Positions 8,660 to 16,949 of a stretch of DNA of 64,000 nucleotides are shown piece by piece (the stretch's first letter is position 1; each line of letters opens with the position of its first letter). The DNA is from Acinetobacter sp. GSS19 (GTDB taxonomy: Bacteria; Pseudomonadota; Gammaproteobacteria; Pseudomonadales; Moraxellaceae): NCBI RefSeq assembly GCF_028621895.1, contig NZ_CP117520.1:2108001-2172000 (forward strand), in the 5' to 3' direction. Under the pieces are notes generated by a model that worked only from the letters and a program-made list of their open reading frames with translations, ran no database searches and was not told the origin of the DNA. Both the position numbers and the translations under genes were made by a program.

Positions 8660-8763
8660 GCTAGATGCAGTAAAGAAACTGATACAATCGCTTGCGTAAT
8701 TCCCTTGAGTCCCTCTCCGCAGTTTGCTTGAATGGAAAAGAACAATAATAAGGATAGGGTCTC

Positions 8764-9303
8764 ATGTCATCATTTTTCAAAATTTCTTTGTTATGCAGCC
8801 TGAGCAGCCTTTTGCTATGGGGATGCAGCAGCATGCCGGCTGGAACGGCACAACCCGGCACCAGCATTCACAGCGTGACTGCCGAAGGCATAGGTGCCAG
8901 TCTCGGTAAGGTTTATTTCCAAGATAGTTCCCGTGGTCTGGTCATCACCACGGATTTACACCAATTACCGCCAGGTGACCATGGCTTCCATATCCATGAA
9001 CAGGGCTCCTGTGCCCCGGCCGAGAAAGATGGAAAAATGCAGGCCGCCCTCGCTGCGGGTGGGCATTTCAATCCGACTCAGGTTGCCCATCATGGTACGC
9101 CAATGACCGGTCACCTCGGTGATTTGCCCGTACTGCATGTTAATACTCAGGGAGAAGCCAAAACCGTGCTCCTGGCACCGCGTTTGAAACTTGCTGACAT
9201 TCAGGGACGTGCCATCATGATCCACGCTGACGGGGACAATTATTCCGACCTACCGAAACCCTTGGGTGGTGGCGGAACACGCATTGCCTGTGGCGTAATC
9301 TGA
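8764..9303 (+). CDS. sodC: Superoxide dismutase [Cu-Zn], lipoprotein form
   Basis: The 179-aa protein catalyses dismutation of superoxide in the periplasm. The copper/zinc ligand pattern is intact: HGFHIHEQGSC near residues 74-84, GGHFNP, HHG...GHLGDLP, and IHADGDNY. The C-terminal TRIACGVI supplies the second cysteine of the conserved disulfide. The N-terminus has a lipoprotein signal ending L-L-L-W-G-C, an unusual Trp in the lipobox, followed by a short Ser/Pro/Thr linker. This suggests a membrane-tethered enzyme. The length suits bacterial SodC plus the lipoprotein extension. A strong terminator follows. Confidence 0.93.
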   Translation: MSSFFKISLLCSLSSLLLWGCSSMPAGTAQPGTSIHSVTAEGIGASLGKVYFQDSSRGLVITTDLHQLPPGDHGFHIHEQGSCAPAEKDGKMQAALAAGGHFNPTQVAHHGTPMTGHLGDLPVLHVNTQGEAKTVLLAPRLKLADIQGRAIMIHADGDNYSDLPKPLGGGGTRIACGVI

Positions 9304-9324
9304 AAATCCTCAATCGAACTAGAC

Positions 9325-9350
9325 AAATCCCTCCAGATGAGGGATTTTTT
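9325..9350 (+). terminator. Intrinsic terminator after sodC
   Basis: AAATCCCTC (9325-9333) pairs with GAGGGATTT (9339-9347) around a 5-nt loop, with six T in the 3' arm and beyond. Confidence 0.85.
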
Positions 9351-9423
9351 ATTTTCATGTAAAGATCATAAAAGGCTGAATACAAATAGATCAGATCAAG
9401 CACTTCAATTAAGATATATAAAA

Positions 9424-9477
9424 ATGAAAAAAGGTTTTAAAATGAAAAAAGGTTTTAAAATGAAAAAACTAATTTTA
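9424..9477 (+). repeat. 18-bp tandem duplication carrying a Shine-Dalgarno and start codon
   Basis: The unit ATGAAAAAAGGTTTTAAA occurs twice in perfect tandem (9424-9441, 9442-9459) and is followed by a third, diverging copy beginning ATGAAAAAACTA at 9460. Because 18 is a multiple of three, all three ATGs (9424, 9442, 9460) are in the same frame. The second and third ATG are each preceded by AAAAAAGG at 7-nt spacing. Confidence 0.9.
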
Positions 9478-9735
9478 CCTAGTCTGCTGATGCTGATTTC
9501 AATCCATGGCTTGCATGCAGCGGAAATCGCTGCACAACCCACAAGCTAACCGGTATCCAACAGTAAAGATGTGCAAGCCGAACCGCCACACATTCCAACA
9601 CAAAATTTAACTACAGAAGAAGTGAAAAACTCAGTCGCTCACCCAATAGAACAACACGCGGAGCATGCTATAACCAAGAAGAATGGACAGGTCTATCAGG
9701 AGCCCTTTATGCCACTGTCCTTACGCAGCCGCTAA
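9424..9735 (+). pseudogene. Small secreted-protein gene interrupted by one in-frame stop
   Basis: From 9424 a single frame runs to TAA at 9733-9735, broken only by a TAA at 9547-9549. Before the stop comes a signal peptide (MKKLILPSLLMLISIHGLHA, best start 9460) and the beginning of the mature part. After it the frame stays open for 61 codons with protein-like composition (EVKNSVAHPIEQHAEHAITK) and ends PLSLRSR. The whole would be a 90- to 102-residue secreted protein of unknown family. A single C-to-T change of CAA to TAA would explain the break. A sequencing error or a truly short secreted peptide are alternatives. Confidence 0.6.
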
Positions 9736-9772
9736 AATCTTGCTCGATGCATTGTCAAATACAAACTCGCTG

Positions 9773-10711
9773 CTATTCAGGGGCATATGCTTCCAATTCA
9801 GCAATTGCACTGCGTAATTCCGAATTCCGGGTATTGGTCATTTCAGTCTCACATGCCAGCCTTTCAACTTCAGCATAACCCGGCTCTGCATCCTGTGCTT
9901 TAAGACGACATTCCAGATCCCGTTTTTTCAGCCACAGACGTTGTTCAGCCAATAGTTCATCGCGTACATCTTTGCGTGCTGCCTTCCAGACCAGATTTAA
10001 TTTATTATTGGCAACATCCAGTTTCTGCTTGGCTTCCGCCTGCTGCAACTGCAAATATTCAGTTTGCACACGTGCCTGTTCACTGGCTTCTGCCGCTTCT
10101 TGTTGCGCCTGCTCCTGTTGCTGCTGCACTGCAAGGGTATATTCATTTTGACGAACATTCTTTTGCAGCACATCTAGCGTGACTGTACTCAGGTAGTCAA
10201 TTACGGGCTGAGCATTGTCTAAGGTTGCATAGACTTTTTTTCCATCATCGGTCGGTTGTACGGCATAGCTCACCTCATAGTTCAAAACAGAATTTTCCAG
10301 GTTCAGGTCATTTAATATTGCCAGCTGCTGGATATCAGGCAGGTTGTAAAATGTTCTGGATTGATTGGCTTGCTGGATGAAACTGGCGGGCAAACTGACA
10401 GAAAGCACCGCTTCACAGAACTTTTTACTGCTTTGCGGATCGTCTTTACTGGTTCGCACATCAGCCACATTCATCTCAAGCTGTGTGATCGTATTTCTTA
10501 ATTGAGCCATATCAACCGCTTGCCCACCTGAAGCAATCAGCTCTTTGACACTGGCACTGGTTTTATGTTGCAACTGCTCGACAACAATTTCTTTGACTAA
10601 GGTTTTGCTATTTTCATCGTTGCACTGGATCTTTGATTTGCCCATCGGCAGCTGGTCACACCCCACCAGAATCAAGCCCGTACCCAGTACAATAGTTGTT
10701 GTTAAATTCAT
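9773..10711 (-). CDS. Lipoprotein with C-terminal LprI-like domain
   Basis: The 312-aa protein starts at the ATG at 10711, which opens a lipoprotein signal (MNLTTTIVLGTGLILVGC). An in-frame ATG further up at 10804 would add an implausible 31-residue leader. The middle part contains a Gln/Glu/Ala-rich coiled coil (VQQQQEQAQQEAAEASEQAR). The last ~75 residues (VRDELLAEQRLWLKKRDLEC...ACETEMTNTRNSEL) match the LprI/DUF1311 pattern of W-x-x-x-R-x-x-x-C and C-x-x-x-M-T-x-x-R. In some members this domain inhibits lysozyme. The role here is uncertain, and a periplasmic or outer-membrane location is inferred. Confidence 0.8.
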   Translation of the reverse strand: MNLTTTIVLGTGLILVGCDQLPMGKSKIQCNDENSKTLVKEIVVEQLQHKTSASVKELIASGGQAVDMAQLRNTITQLEMNVADVRTSKDDPQSSKKFCEAVLSVSLPASFIQQANQSRTFYNLPDIQQLAILNDLNLENSVLNYEVSYAVQPTDDGKKVYATLDNAQPVIDYLSTVTLDVLQKNVRQNEYTLAVQQQQEQAQQEAAEASEQARVQTEYLQLQQAEAKQKLDVANNKLNLVWKAARKDVRDELLAEQRLWLKKRDLECRLKAQDAEPGYAEVERLACETEMTNTRNSELRSAIAELEAYAPE

Positions 10712-10867
10712 CACCGCTCTCGATTTTGTTCTATTTTGAATCAACCCTATAGTTTTAGTTATAGGATAAAAATCAGAAATATAAAATGATTTTATGCACA
10801 ACAACAGGCAAGATCTTCAGCAGCAGCTAGCCTCATCATTTCCGTTCCAGATCAAATGATGATGAAT

Positions 10868-10886
10868 TCCCTATGAAGAATAGGGA
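10868..10886. promoter_or_regulatory. Perfect palindrome upstream of the DUF3817 gene
   Basis: TCCCTAT and ATAGGGA form a perfect 7-bp inverted repeat with a 5-nt spacer, 46 bp before the start codon at 10932. A TACACT resembling a -10 box lies just downstream (about 10896-10901), so the palindrome would overlap the -35 region. It may be an operator. No regulator is known from the sequence. Confidence 0.3.
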
Positions 10887-10931
10887 TAAATCCGTTACAC
10901 TCAGATTTTTCACCTTTTAGTTGAAATTTAC

Positions 10932-11216
10932 ATGAATATTAAAACATTACGTTTTGTGGGGTTACTCGAAGGCATCTCGTTCTTATTGTTATTGTTCATC
11001 GCCATGCCAGTAAAATACGTTTGGGATAACCCGATTCTGGTGAAATATGTCGGCATGGGACATGGTGTGCTGTTTATCGCTTTTTTAGTGGTGTTATTTA
11101 CCGTCTGTGAAAAACAGAAATGGTCACTCACTACTTTTTTACTGGGTCTGATTGCCTCAATTTTGCCATTTGGGCCTTTTATCTTTGACCATAAATTGAA
11201 GAAGCTAGAACAATAA
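10932..11216 (+). CDS. DUF3817 small membrane protein
   Basis: The 94-aa protein has three transmembrane helices and matches the DUF3817 pattern (LRFVGLLEGISFLLLL, near P-x-K-Y, GMGHGVLFIAFL). These small integral membrane proteins are widespread and have no assigned function. It is a single gene between an LprI-type lipoprotein (divergent) and the flavoprotein dehydrogenase (convergent). A palindrome precedes it. Confidence 0.85.
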   Translation: MNIKTLRFVGLLEGISFLLLLFIAMPVKYVWDNPILVKYVGMGHGVLFIAFLVVLFTVCEKQKWSLTTFLLGLIASILPFGPFIFDHKLKKLEQ

Positions 11217-11285
11217 AATCGCTGCACAAATACTGAAAGTCTGAGATCAGTTAAAAGCCCTTCTTTTTTAAAAGGCTCATTAAAT

Positions 11286-11318
11286 AAAAAAGCATAGCCT
11301 GGATAGACTATGCTTTTT
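11286..11318. terminator. Bidirectional intrinsic terminator
   Basis: AAAAAGCATAG and CTATGCTTTTT form an 11-bp perfect stem between convergent genes (11287-11297 with 11308-11318). Confidence 0.85.
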
Positions 11319-11357
11319 CACAAATCCGATGGCTGGTTCAGCCATCATGATCTCATC

Positions 11358-12767
11358 TTAGAGATCGAACAACTTACCTGGGTTCATGATGCCATTTGGA
11401 TCGAACACTTTTTTCAAGGCTTTCATGTATTCGATTTCTTCTGGCGAACGGCTGTATTCCAGATAAGGTTTCTTGGTCATGCCCACGCCGTGTTCAGCAG
11501 AAATTGAACCGTCATATTTCTTCACGGTATCAAACACATACTTGTTTACTACCTGACATTTGGCAAAGAATTCATCTTTAGTTAAATTTTCAGGTTTCAA
11601 GATGTTCAAGTGCAGGTTACCGTCACCAATATGGCCAAACCAGCAGATTTCAAAATCCGGATAGTTTTCGGTCACAATCGCATCAATTTCTTTAATGAAA
11701 GCTGGTACGTGTGTAATCAACACCGAAATGTCGTTTTTGTATGGGATAAACGGCGCGATCGATTCAGAAATATCTTCACGTAAACGCCATAAGTTTTGTA
11801 CTTGTTCCAAGCTTTGGCTTAACACGCCATCCAGCACCCAGCCCTGTTCCATGCAGTGCTCAAAGATTTCCATGGCCTTGTCCATGATTGGTTCATAAGG
11901 CGCTTCAAACTCAAGCAATACATAAAACGGACATTCGGTTTCAAATGGACGTTGTACATGACCATGATCCAGCACTTTCTGCATTGCCAATTCACCGAAG
12001 AACTCAAAGGCGGTCAGGTCAATCTTGCTTTGGAAAGCATGCAGTACCGGCATCACCGCTTCAAAATCTGGTACACCCAGTACCATCACCTGCAATTCTT
12101 GCGGTTGGCGGTCCAGCTTCATTTCAGCTTCGGTAATCAGCCCCAAAGTCCCTTCACCACCGATAAATAAATGCTGCAAAGCATAACCGGTTGCATTTTT
12201 GATCATGCCTTTGTTCAGACGCAGGATATCGCCTTTACCAGTCACGACGGTCAAACCCAACACCCAGTTACGCGTCATACCGTATTTAATGACTTTAATA
12301 CCGCCTGCATTAGTACCAATATTACCGCCGATTTGTGAAGAACCTGAAGAGGCAAAATCTACCGGATAATACATGCCTTGCTCTTCTGCATAGCTTTGTA
12401 ACTGCTCAGTCACTACGCCTGCCTGAACGCGAACCATACGGTCTGCCGGGAAGAATTCCAGAATCTGGTTCATCTTGTCCATGCTCACCACGATCTCGCC
12501 ATTCGCTGCCACAGCACCTGCAGATAAACCGGTACGGCCGCCACTTGGAGTAATCGCAATATTGTTGGCATTGGCAAATTTTACAATGGCTTGCACCTGC
12601 TCTGTGCTCGATGGGAAAACCACAACCGATGGATTCGGATCAAAATGCTTGGTGTAGTCTTTGCCCCAGGCATCGAGACTAGCGGCATCCGTTTTAATGC
12701 GGTTTTCACCCACGATTGCAGTGAGTTGAGCTAATAACTCAGGTGATAAAGTAACTGGAGCATTCAT
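11358..12767 (-). CDS. FAD-binding oxidoreductase, D-2-hydroxyglutarate dehydrogenase-like
   Basis: The 469-aa flavoprotein belongs to the FAD_binding_4/FAD-oxidase C family (GlcD, D-lactate and D-2-hydroxyglutarate dehydrogenases). The FAD-binding loop PSGGRTG lies at residues 74-80, followed by G-G-N-I-G-T-N-A-G-G. The C-terminal half has WFGHIGDGNLHLN and ISAEHGVGMTKKPYL, which carry the metal- and substrate-binding His residues. It is divergent from serA with a 90-bp gap. Since SerA-type enzymes can reduce 2-oxoglutarate to D-2-hydroxyglutarate, the pairing suggests this enzyme reoxidises that product. That assignment is inference; D-lactate is an alternative substrate. Confidence 0.85.
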   Translation of the reverse strand: MNAPVTLSPELLAQLTAIVGENRIKTDAASLDAWGKDYTKHFDPNPSVVVFPSSTEQVQAIVKFANANNIAITPSGGRTGLSAGAVAANGEIVVSMDKMNQILEFFPADRMVRVQAGVVTEQLQSYAEEQGMYYPVDFASSGSSQIGGNIGTNAGGIKVIKYGMTRNWVLGLTVVTGKGDILRLNKGMIKNATGYALQHLFIGGEGTLGLITEAEMKLDRQPQELQVMVLGVPDFEAVMPVLHAFQSKIDLTAFEFFGELAMQKVLDHGHVQRPFETECPFYVLLEFEAPYEPIMDKAMEIFEHCMEQGWVLDGVLSQSLEQVQNLWRLREDISESIAPFIPYKNDISVLITHVPAFIKEIDAIVTENYPDFEICWFGHIGDGNLHLNILKPENLTKDEFFAKCQVVNKYVFDTVKKYDGSISAEHGVGMTKKPYLEYSRSPEEIEYMKALKKVFDPNGIMNPGKLFDL

Positions 12768-12856
12768 CGTTTACAGACCTAGCAAGAAATAAACAAGTTG
12801 TAAGTGGTATATGTTATCATACTGCAACTAAATTTGGCCTTTGTAGCGGAGCCGTA

Positions 12857-14089
12857 ATGAGCCAACATCTTTCACTACCTAAAGATAAAATCCGTTTCTT
12901 GTTGTTAGAAGGCGTGCATCAAAATGCCATCGACACATTAAATGCTGCCGGATATACCAACATCGACTATCGTAAAACAGCGCTTGATGGTGAAGCGTTG
13001 AAAGAAGCGATCAAAGATGCCCACTTCATTGGTATTCGTTCACGTACCCAATTGACTGAAGAAATCTTTGAAGCGGCGAACAAACTGATCGCTGTTGGCT
13101 GTTTCTGTATCGGCACCAACCAGGTGGATCTTAAAGCTGCGATGGTACGCGGTATTCCAGTATTTAACGCACCTTACTCAAATACACGTTCGGTTGCGGA
13201 ATTGGTTCTTGCTGAACTGATCCTGTTGCTTCGTCGTGTACCTGAAAAATCTGCAGCCTGTCACCGCGGTGGCTGGGACAAGTCTGCAGTGGGTTCGTAT
13301 GAAACACGTGGCAAGACTTTAGGTATCGTGGGTTACGGCTCAATTGGTTCACAACTTTCTGTTTTGGCAGAAAGCTTGGGTATGCATGTCATCTATTACG
13401 ATGCCGTCACCAAATTGCCAATGGGTAATGCACGTCAAGTCGGCTCAATGGCTGAATTGTTGGCAAATGCCGATGTGGTAACGCTGCATGTTCCAGATGT
13501 ACCATCTACCCGTAACTTCTTCGGCAAAGACCAGTTTGCGCAAATGAAAAAAGGTTCAATCTTCCTGAACGCGGCACGCGGTACCTGTGTGGTGATCGAA
13601 GATTTGGCTGATGCGATCAAATCTGGCCATATTGCCGGTGCTGCGGTTGACGTATTCCCGAAAGAACCAAAAGCCAATGGTGAAGAATTCGTTTCTCCAC
13701 TGCGTGGTTTGGACAATGTGATCCTGACTCCGCACGTAGGCGGTTCAACCATGGAAGCGCAAGCGAACATCGGTCTTGAAGTGGCTGAAAAATTTGTTGC
13801 CTATTCTGACAAGGGTATGACGCTTTCTGCGGTGAACTTCCCAGAAATCGCATTGCCATTGACGGAAGGCAAACACCGCTTGTTGCACATCCACAAAAAC
13901 ATTCCAGGTGTTCTGTCTAAAATCAACAACCTGTTTGCTGAGCAAGGCATCAACATCTCTGGTCAAACTTTAATGACTAAAGGCGATGTCGGTTACTTGG
14001 TGATGGACGTTGACGCAACTGCATCACAAGAAGCACTCGATATGCTGCATGACGTTGAAGGCACGATCCGCGTACGTATCTTGTTCTAA
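12857..14089 (+). CDS. serA: D-3-phosphoglycerate dehydrogenase
   Basis: The 410-aa cytoplasmic enzyme carries out the first step of serine synthesis, oxidising 3-phosphoglycerate with NAD. The Rossmann glycine motif GYGSIG is at residues 159-164. The substrate segment GCFCIGTNQVD is near residue 81-91, and the catalytic Arg/Glu/His triad pattern is present (NAARG, DVFPKEP, LTPHVGGST). The last ~70 residues form an ACT domain (IHKNIPGVLSKINNLFAEQG), the site of serine feedback inhibition in the E. coli type. The length equals E. coli SerA (410 aa). A terminator follows the stop codon directly. Confidence 0.97.
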   Translation: MSQHLSLPKDKIRFLLLEGVHQNAIDTLNAAGYTNIDYRKTALDGEALKEAIKDAHFIGIRSRTQLTEEIFEAANKLIAVGCFCIGTNQVDLKAAMVRGIPVFNAPYSNTRSVAELVLAELILLLRRVPEKSAACHRGGWDKSAVGSYETRGKTLGIVGYGSIGSQLSVLAESLGMHVIYYDAVTKLPMGNARQVGSMAELLANADVVTLHVPDVPSTRNFFGKDQFAQMKKGSIFLNAARGTCVVIEDLADAIKSGHIAGAAVDVFPKEPKANGEEFVSPLRGLDNVILTPHVGGSTMEAQANIGLEVAEKFVAYSDKGMTLSAVNFPEIALPLTEGKHRLLHIHKNIPGVLSKINNLFAEQGINISGQTLMTKGDVGYLVMDVDATASQEALDMLHDVEGTIRVRILF

Positions 14090-14108
14090 GATCGGCTGCA
14101 ACATCAAA

Positions 14109-14136
14109 AACCACGGTTTTAGCCGTGGTTTTTTAT
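14109..14136 (+). terminator. Intrinsic terminator after serA
   Basis: AACCACGG (14109-14116) pairs with CCGTGGTT (14123-14130) around a 6-nt loop, and a T-run follows. Confidence 0.88.
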
Positions 14137-14217
14137 TGCTTCCATTCCCCCGTTTTATACAGCGATTTGACTATAATCAAGCTTCCACTTCCATCTGAGC
14201 CCTTCTCAGCTTTAACC

Positions 14218-15084
14218 ATGCCGCTCATGCCCCATACCCGTCTGATTGCAGTTCTGTTCATGGTGCTCTCCATGATTTCCTACCAGATCAGTGCTTCGTT
14301 TGCGAAGCAACTGTTTACGGTATTGGATCCGCTGACGGTCACCATTTTAAGGCTATGTTTTGCTGCCATTCTGGTCGGGTTAATGTTCCGTTCCTGGCGG
14401 ATTCTGTCTCGGCTGCCTTACCTGAAATGGCGTGATCTGTTGCTGTATAGCGCATCACTCGGCTGTATGAATGTGCTGTTTTATTTTTCCTTGGGAAAAT
14501 TGCCACAGGGCATTGCCGTGGGGCTGGAATTCGTTGGGCCGCTGGGGTTGGCCTTACTCTCGATTAAACAGAAAACTGACTATTTGTGGGTGTTACTGGC
14601 CATTGCAGGTATTGCGCTAATGGTGCCGTGGCAGCAAGCAAGCCATGGGAATTTTTCCCTCTGGGCAGCAGCCTGTGCCTTGGCTGCTGGACTGTGCTGG
14701 GCTTTTTATATCTATTTTGGGCAGAAGGTGGTACGGCAAAATATCGGCATGCACGCCCTGACCATTGCCATTAGCCTGTCCGCCTTAACCTTGCTTCCCA
14801 TCGGACTATGGCACAATGCCCCAGCCCTACTAGAAACTCAGTATTGGGGGAAAGCTTTGGTGATCGCAATTCTTGCAACTGCTATTCCCTATGCACTCGA
14901 CCTCATGGCACTCAAACAACTGAGCAAACTTAGTTACGGCACCTTATCCAGTCTTTCCCCTGCCTTAGCAGCGCTCACCGGACTCCTCTTGTTGCATGAA
15001 CAAATCAGTGGGTTGCAGTGGGTGGCTCTTGCCTGTGTCATGTTTGCCTCGATTGGTGTGTCCCTACGCAAAGAACAAGCCTAA
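14218..15084 (+). CDS. EamA/DMT family exporter (RhtA-like)
   Basis: The 288-aa ten-helix permease consists of two EamA repeats. The segment SASFAKQLFTVLDPLTVTILR followed by FYFSLGKLPQGIAVGLEFVGPLGLAL is strongly like RhtA, the threonine/homoserine exporter group. In the second half LDLMALKQLSKLSYGTLSSLSPALAALTGLL repeats the pattern. I chose the ATG at 14218 because the upstream in-frame ATG at 14125 lies inside the serA terminator. The ATG at 14227 is also possible. The substrate is inferred, not shown. Confidence 0.85.
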   Translation: MPLMPHTRLIAVLFMVLSMISYQISASFAKQLFTVLDPLTVTILRLCFAAILVGLMFRSWRILSRLPYLKWRDLLLYSASLGCMNVLFYFSLGKLPQGIAVGLEFVGPLGLALLSIKQKTDYLWVLLAIAGIALMVPWQQASHGNFSLWAAACALAAGLCWAFYIYFGQKVVRQNIGMHALTIAISLSALTLLPIGLWHNAPALLETQYWGKALVIAILATAIPYALDLMALKQLSKLSYGTLSSLSPALAALTGLLLLHEQISGLQWVALACVMFASIGVSLRKEQA

Positions 15085-15109
15085 ACTCAACAAGTGAGTA
15101 GCAAGCAAC

Positions 15110-15565
15110 TTACAGGCTGGTTTTCTCTTTCTGTTGATAAGCCTGATATTCTTTTAAATATTGCTGCGCCAACACTTCTTTTTGCTGGTCATCCAGAATT
15201 TTTCCGGCCTGCTGAAAAAAGCCATGTTCCTCTTCCTGCAAATGATGATGGACTTTTTCCGATAATTTTTTCGCAATCATCAGCCAACTCGGCTGGCTCA
15301 TTTCCAGTGCTTGCAACTGCTCAAGTAACTCATCAATTTCATGGTGTTCTGAGAGGGCATGGCGGGTAATCCCTAGCCCGGCATCGGTCATCATCAAAGG
15401 AATATAAAAAAAGCGGTCTTCTGCAACCCCATGGGCAAATAATTCATTTTTTAGACATGCGAAAAGTTCAGCACGCTCAACGCTCGAACCATGTGTCTGA
15501 ACCAGCTGTTCAGCTAAATCACGCTGCCGTGCATGACTTTCACGTAGCGCTTCAAAGATATTCAT
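15110..15565 (-). CDS. Hemerythrin HHE-domain protein
   Basis: The 151-aa helical protein has the HHE cation-binding pattern: ESHARQRDL, FAHGVAEDRFFY, SEHHEIDELL and KVHHHLQEEEHGFF supply the His and Glu ligands of a di-iron site. The start at 15565 is preceded by AAAAAGGGGG at a good distance. A longer frame to 15751 would run back to the truB terminator and lacks a plausible start. Family members bind oxygen or respond to nitrosative or oxidative stress. The specific role here is unknown. The gene is single, convergent with the DMT gene and downstream of truB. Confidence 0.85.
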   Translation of the reverse strand: MNIFEALRESHARQRDLAEQLVQTHGSSVERAELFACLKNELFAHGVAEDRFFYIPLMMTDAGLGITRHALSEHHEIDELLEQLQALEMSQPSWLMIAKKLSEKVHHHLQEEEHGFFQQAGKILDDQQKEVLAQQYLKEYQAYQQKEKTSL

Positions 15566-15760
15566 GTCCAGTTTCCCCCTTTTTATCTCAATAATCACAC
15601 CATCATGACGAAAAATCGCAAAGTGCATCTTTATAACGATCTGCTGGATGATTTTTGAGTTTAAGGGGCATGGGCTTAGCACTCTGCAACCAATTGTTTC
15701 TATTTTTGTATCGGCGAAGTAAAATAAAGGTGAGCCAGCCAGCTTTGCCAATGGTATACA

Positions 15761-15787
15761 TAAAAAAGGAGGCTATATCAGCCTCCT
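15761..15787 (-). terminator. Intrinsic terminator after truB
   Basis: AGGAGGCT (15766-15773) pairs with AGCCTCCT (15779-15786). Read on the minus strand, the stem is followed by TTTTTT (15761-15766). Confidence 0.8.
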
Positions 15788-15843
15788 ATTCCGTCTTAAA
15801 GTAAAACATAAATGCTCAATTCATATGAGTAATGTATCGTTAG

Positions 15844-16749
15844 TTATAAATTTAGAATACGTTTTGGCACCAGACGTTTTTTATCAGTAATTTCAGCCAG
15901 CCCCAGACAACGCTCGCCACTAAAGACCAGCACCTGATCACAGGCAGGATGCTCAATATTGCTTTCCAATCCATTGCTAAAATACTTTTCCCGGCCTTCA
16001 GGCACCTGAATCTGTGGAAAATGTTGCACAGGTGCGTGGGCCGGTAACAGCAAAGCCTCACGTTCCTGTTCAGACAGGTTTTCTAGATACTCAATGGTAT
16101 ATTCAGGAATTAAATGAAACGGCCCAGTCTGGATGCGATGCAAATAAGTTAAATGTCCATAGGTGCCCAACGCCCGGGCAATATCTTCCCCCAGAACACG
16201 AATATAAGTGCCTTTAGAGCAAGTCACATCCAACGTGATACTGTTCTCTGTGAATGACAACAATTCAATCACTTCAATGGTAATCGGGCGAGCTTCTCGC
16301 TCAATTTCAATGCCTTTGCGTGCCAGTTCATATAATGGCCGGCCTTCTTTTTTCAACGCCGAATACATCGGTGGAATTTGTTGAATCTCACCTCGAAATT
16401 GCGCCAGCACTTGCTGGATGCTTTCCGCAGTCAATTCTGGCACGGGAGCTTGCAATAACACTTCGCCTTCTACATCACCGGTGGTTGTGCTATGCCCTAA
16501 CTGGACTGTGGTCTGATAACGCTTGGTGGAATCTAATAAATAATGGGAAAACTTGGTCGCCTCCCCCAAACAGATCGGTAATAGCCCCGAGGCTAAAGGA
16601 TCGAGTGCACCGGTATGCCCCGCCTTTTGCGCCCGATACAACCAGCGGACTTTCTGTAATGCCCCATTCGAGCTAATCCCCAACGGTTTATTCAGTAAAA
16701 ATACACCACTGATGTGGCGACGCTGGATTTTTGGAGACTTTTCCGCCAT
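15844..16749 (-). CDS. truB: tRNA pseudouridine(55) synthase
   Basis: The 301-aa enzyme makes pseudouridine 55 in the T-loop of tRNAs. The catalytic aspartate lies in [11 protein letters not shown] (D50). The N-terminal [11 protein letters not shown] and the later motifs [16 protein letters not shown] and [15 protein letters not shown] are typical of TruB. The length is normal. In many gammaproteobacteria truB follows rbfA. Here it stands alone between a hemerythrin gene and the rpsP operon terminator. Confidence 0.95.
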   Translation of the reverse strand: MAEKSPKIQRRHISGVFLLNKPLGISSNGALQKVRWLYRAQKAGHTGALDPLASGLLPICLGEATKFSHYLLDSTKRYQTTVQLGHSTTTGDVEGEVLLQAPVPELTAESIQQVLAQFRGEIQQIPPMYSALKKEGRPLYELARKGIEIEREARPITIEVIELLSFTENSITLDVTCSKGTYIRVLGEDIARALGTYGHLTYLHRIQTGPFHLIPEYTIEYLENLSEQEREALLLPAHAPVQHFPQIQVPEGREKYFSNGLESNIEHPACDQVLVFSGERCLGLAEITDKKRLVPKRILNL

Positions 16750-16900
16750 GACCCGATCAACTACTACAAGATAAAAATTGCTGCCATATTAGCAAAAGCC
16801 CTTGGCTTTTTTTATGCTAATTTTGAGATGAAAGACTTCTTAATTTAAACAAAGAGAAACAACCAATTTTCCTCAACAGCGCGATGATTTTCCAGGCATA

Positions 16901-16928
16901 AAAAAATGCGCCATTCGGCGCATTTTTT
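16901..16928 (-). terminator. Terminator of the rpsP-rimM-trmD-rplS operon
   Basis: AAAAAATGCGCC (16901-16912) and GGCGCATTTTTT (16917-16928) make a perfect 12-bp stem with a 4-nt loop, just past the rplS stop codon. Confidence 0.88.
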
Positions 16929-16949
16929 AACTCGTGTAAAAACTTAAAA

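Noticed and set aside
9421..9465. CRISPR-like or microsatellite array
   Set aside because: There are only two perfect 18-bp units and a partial third, without spacers; it is a start-codon duplication within a gene.
14125..14217. N-terminal extension of the RhtA-like exporter
   Set aside because: The upstream start lies in the serA terminator hairpin, and the added residues do not look like an EamA N-terminus.
15566..15751. N-terminal extension of the hemerythrin-like protein
   Set aside because: The extension is not typical of the family, runs back to the truB terminator, and the ATG at 15565 has a strong Shine-Dalgarno.
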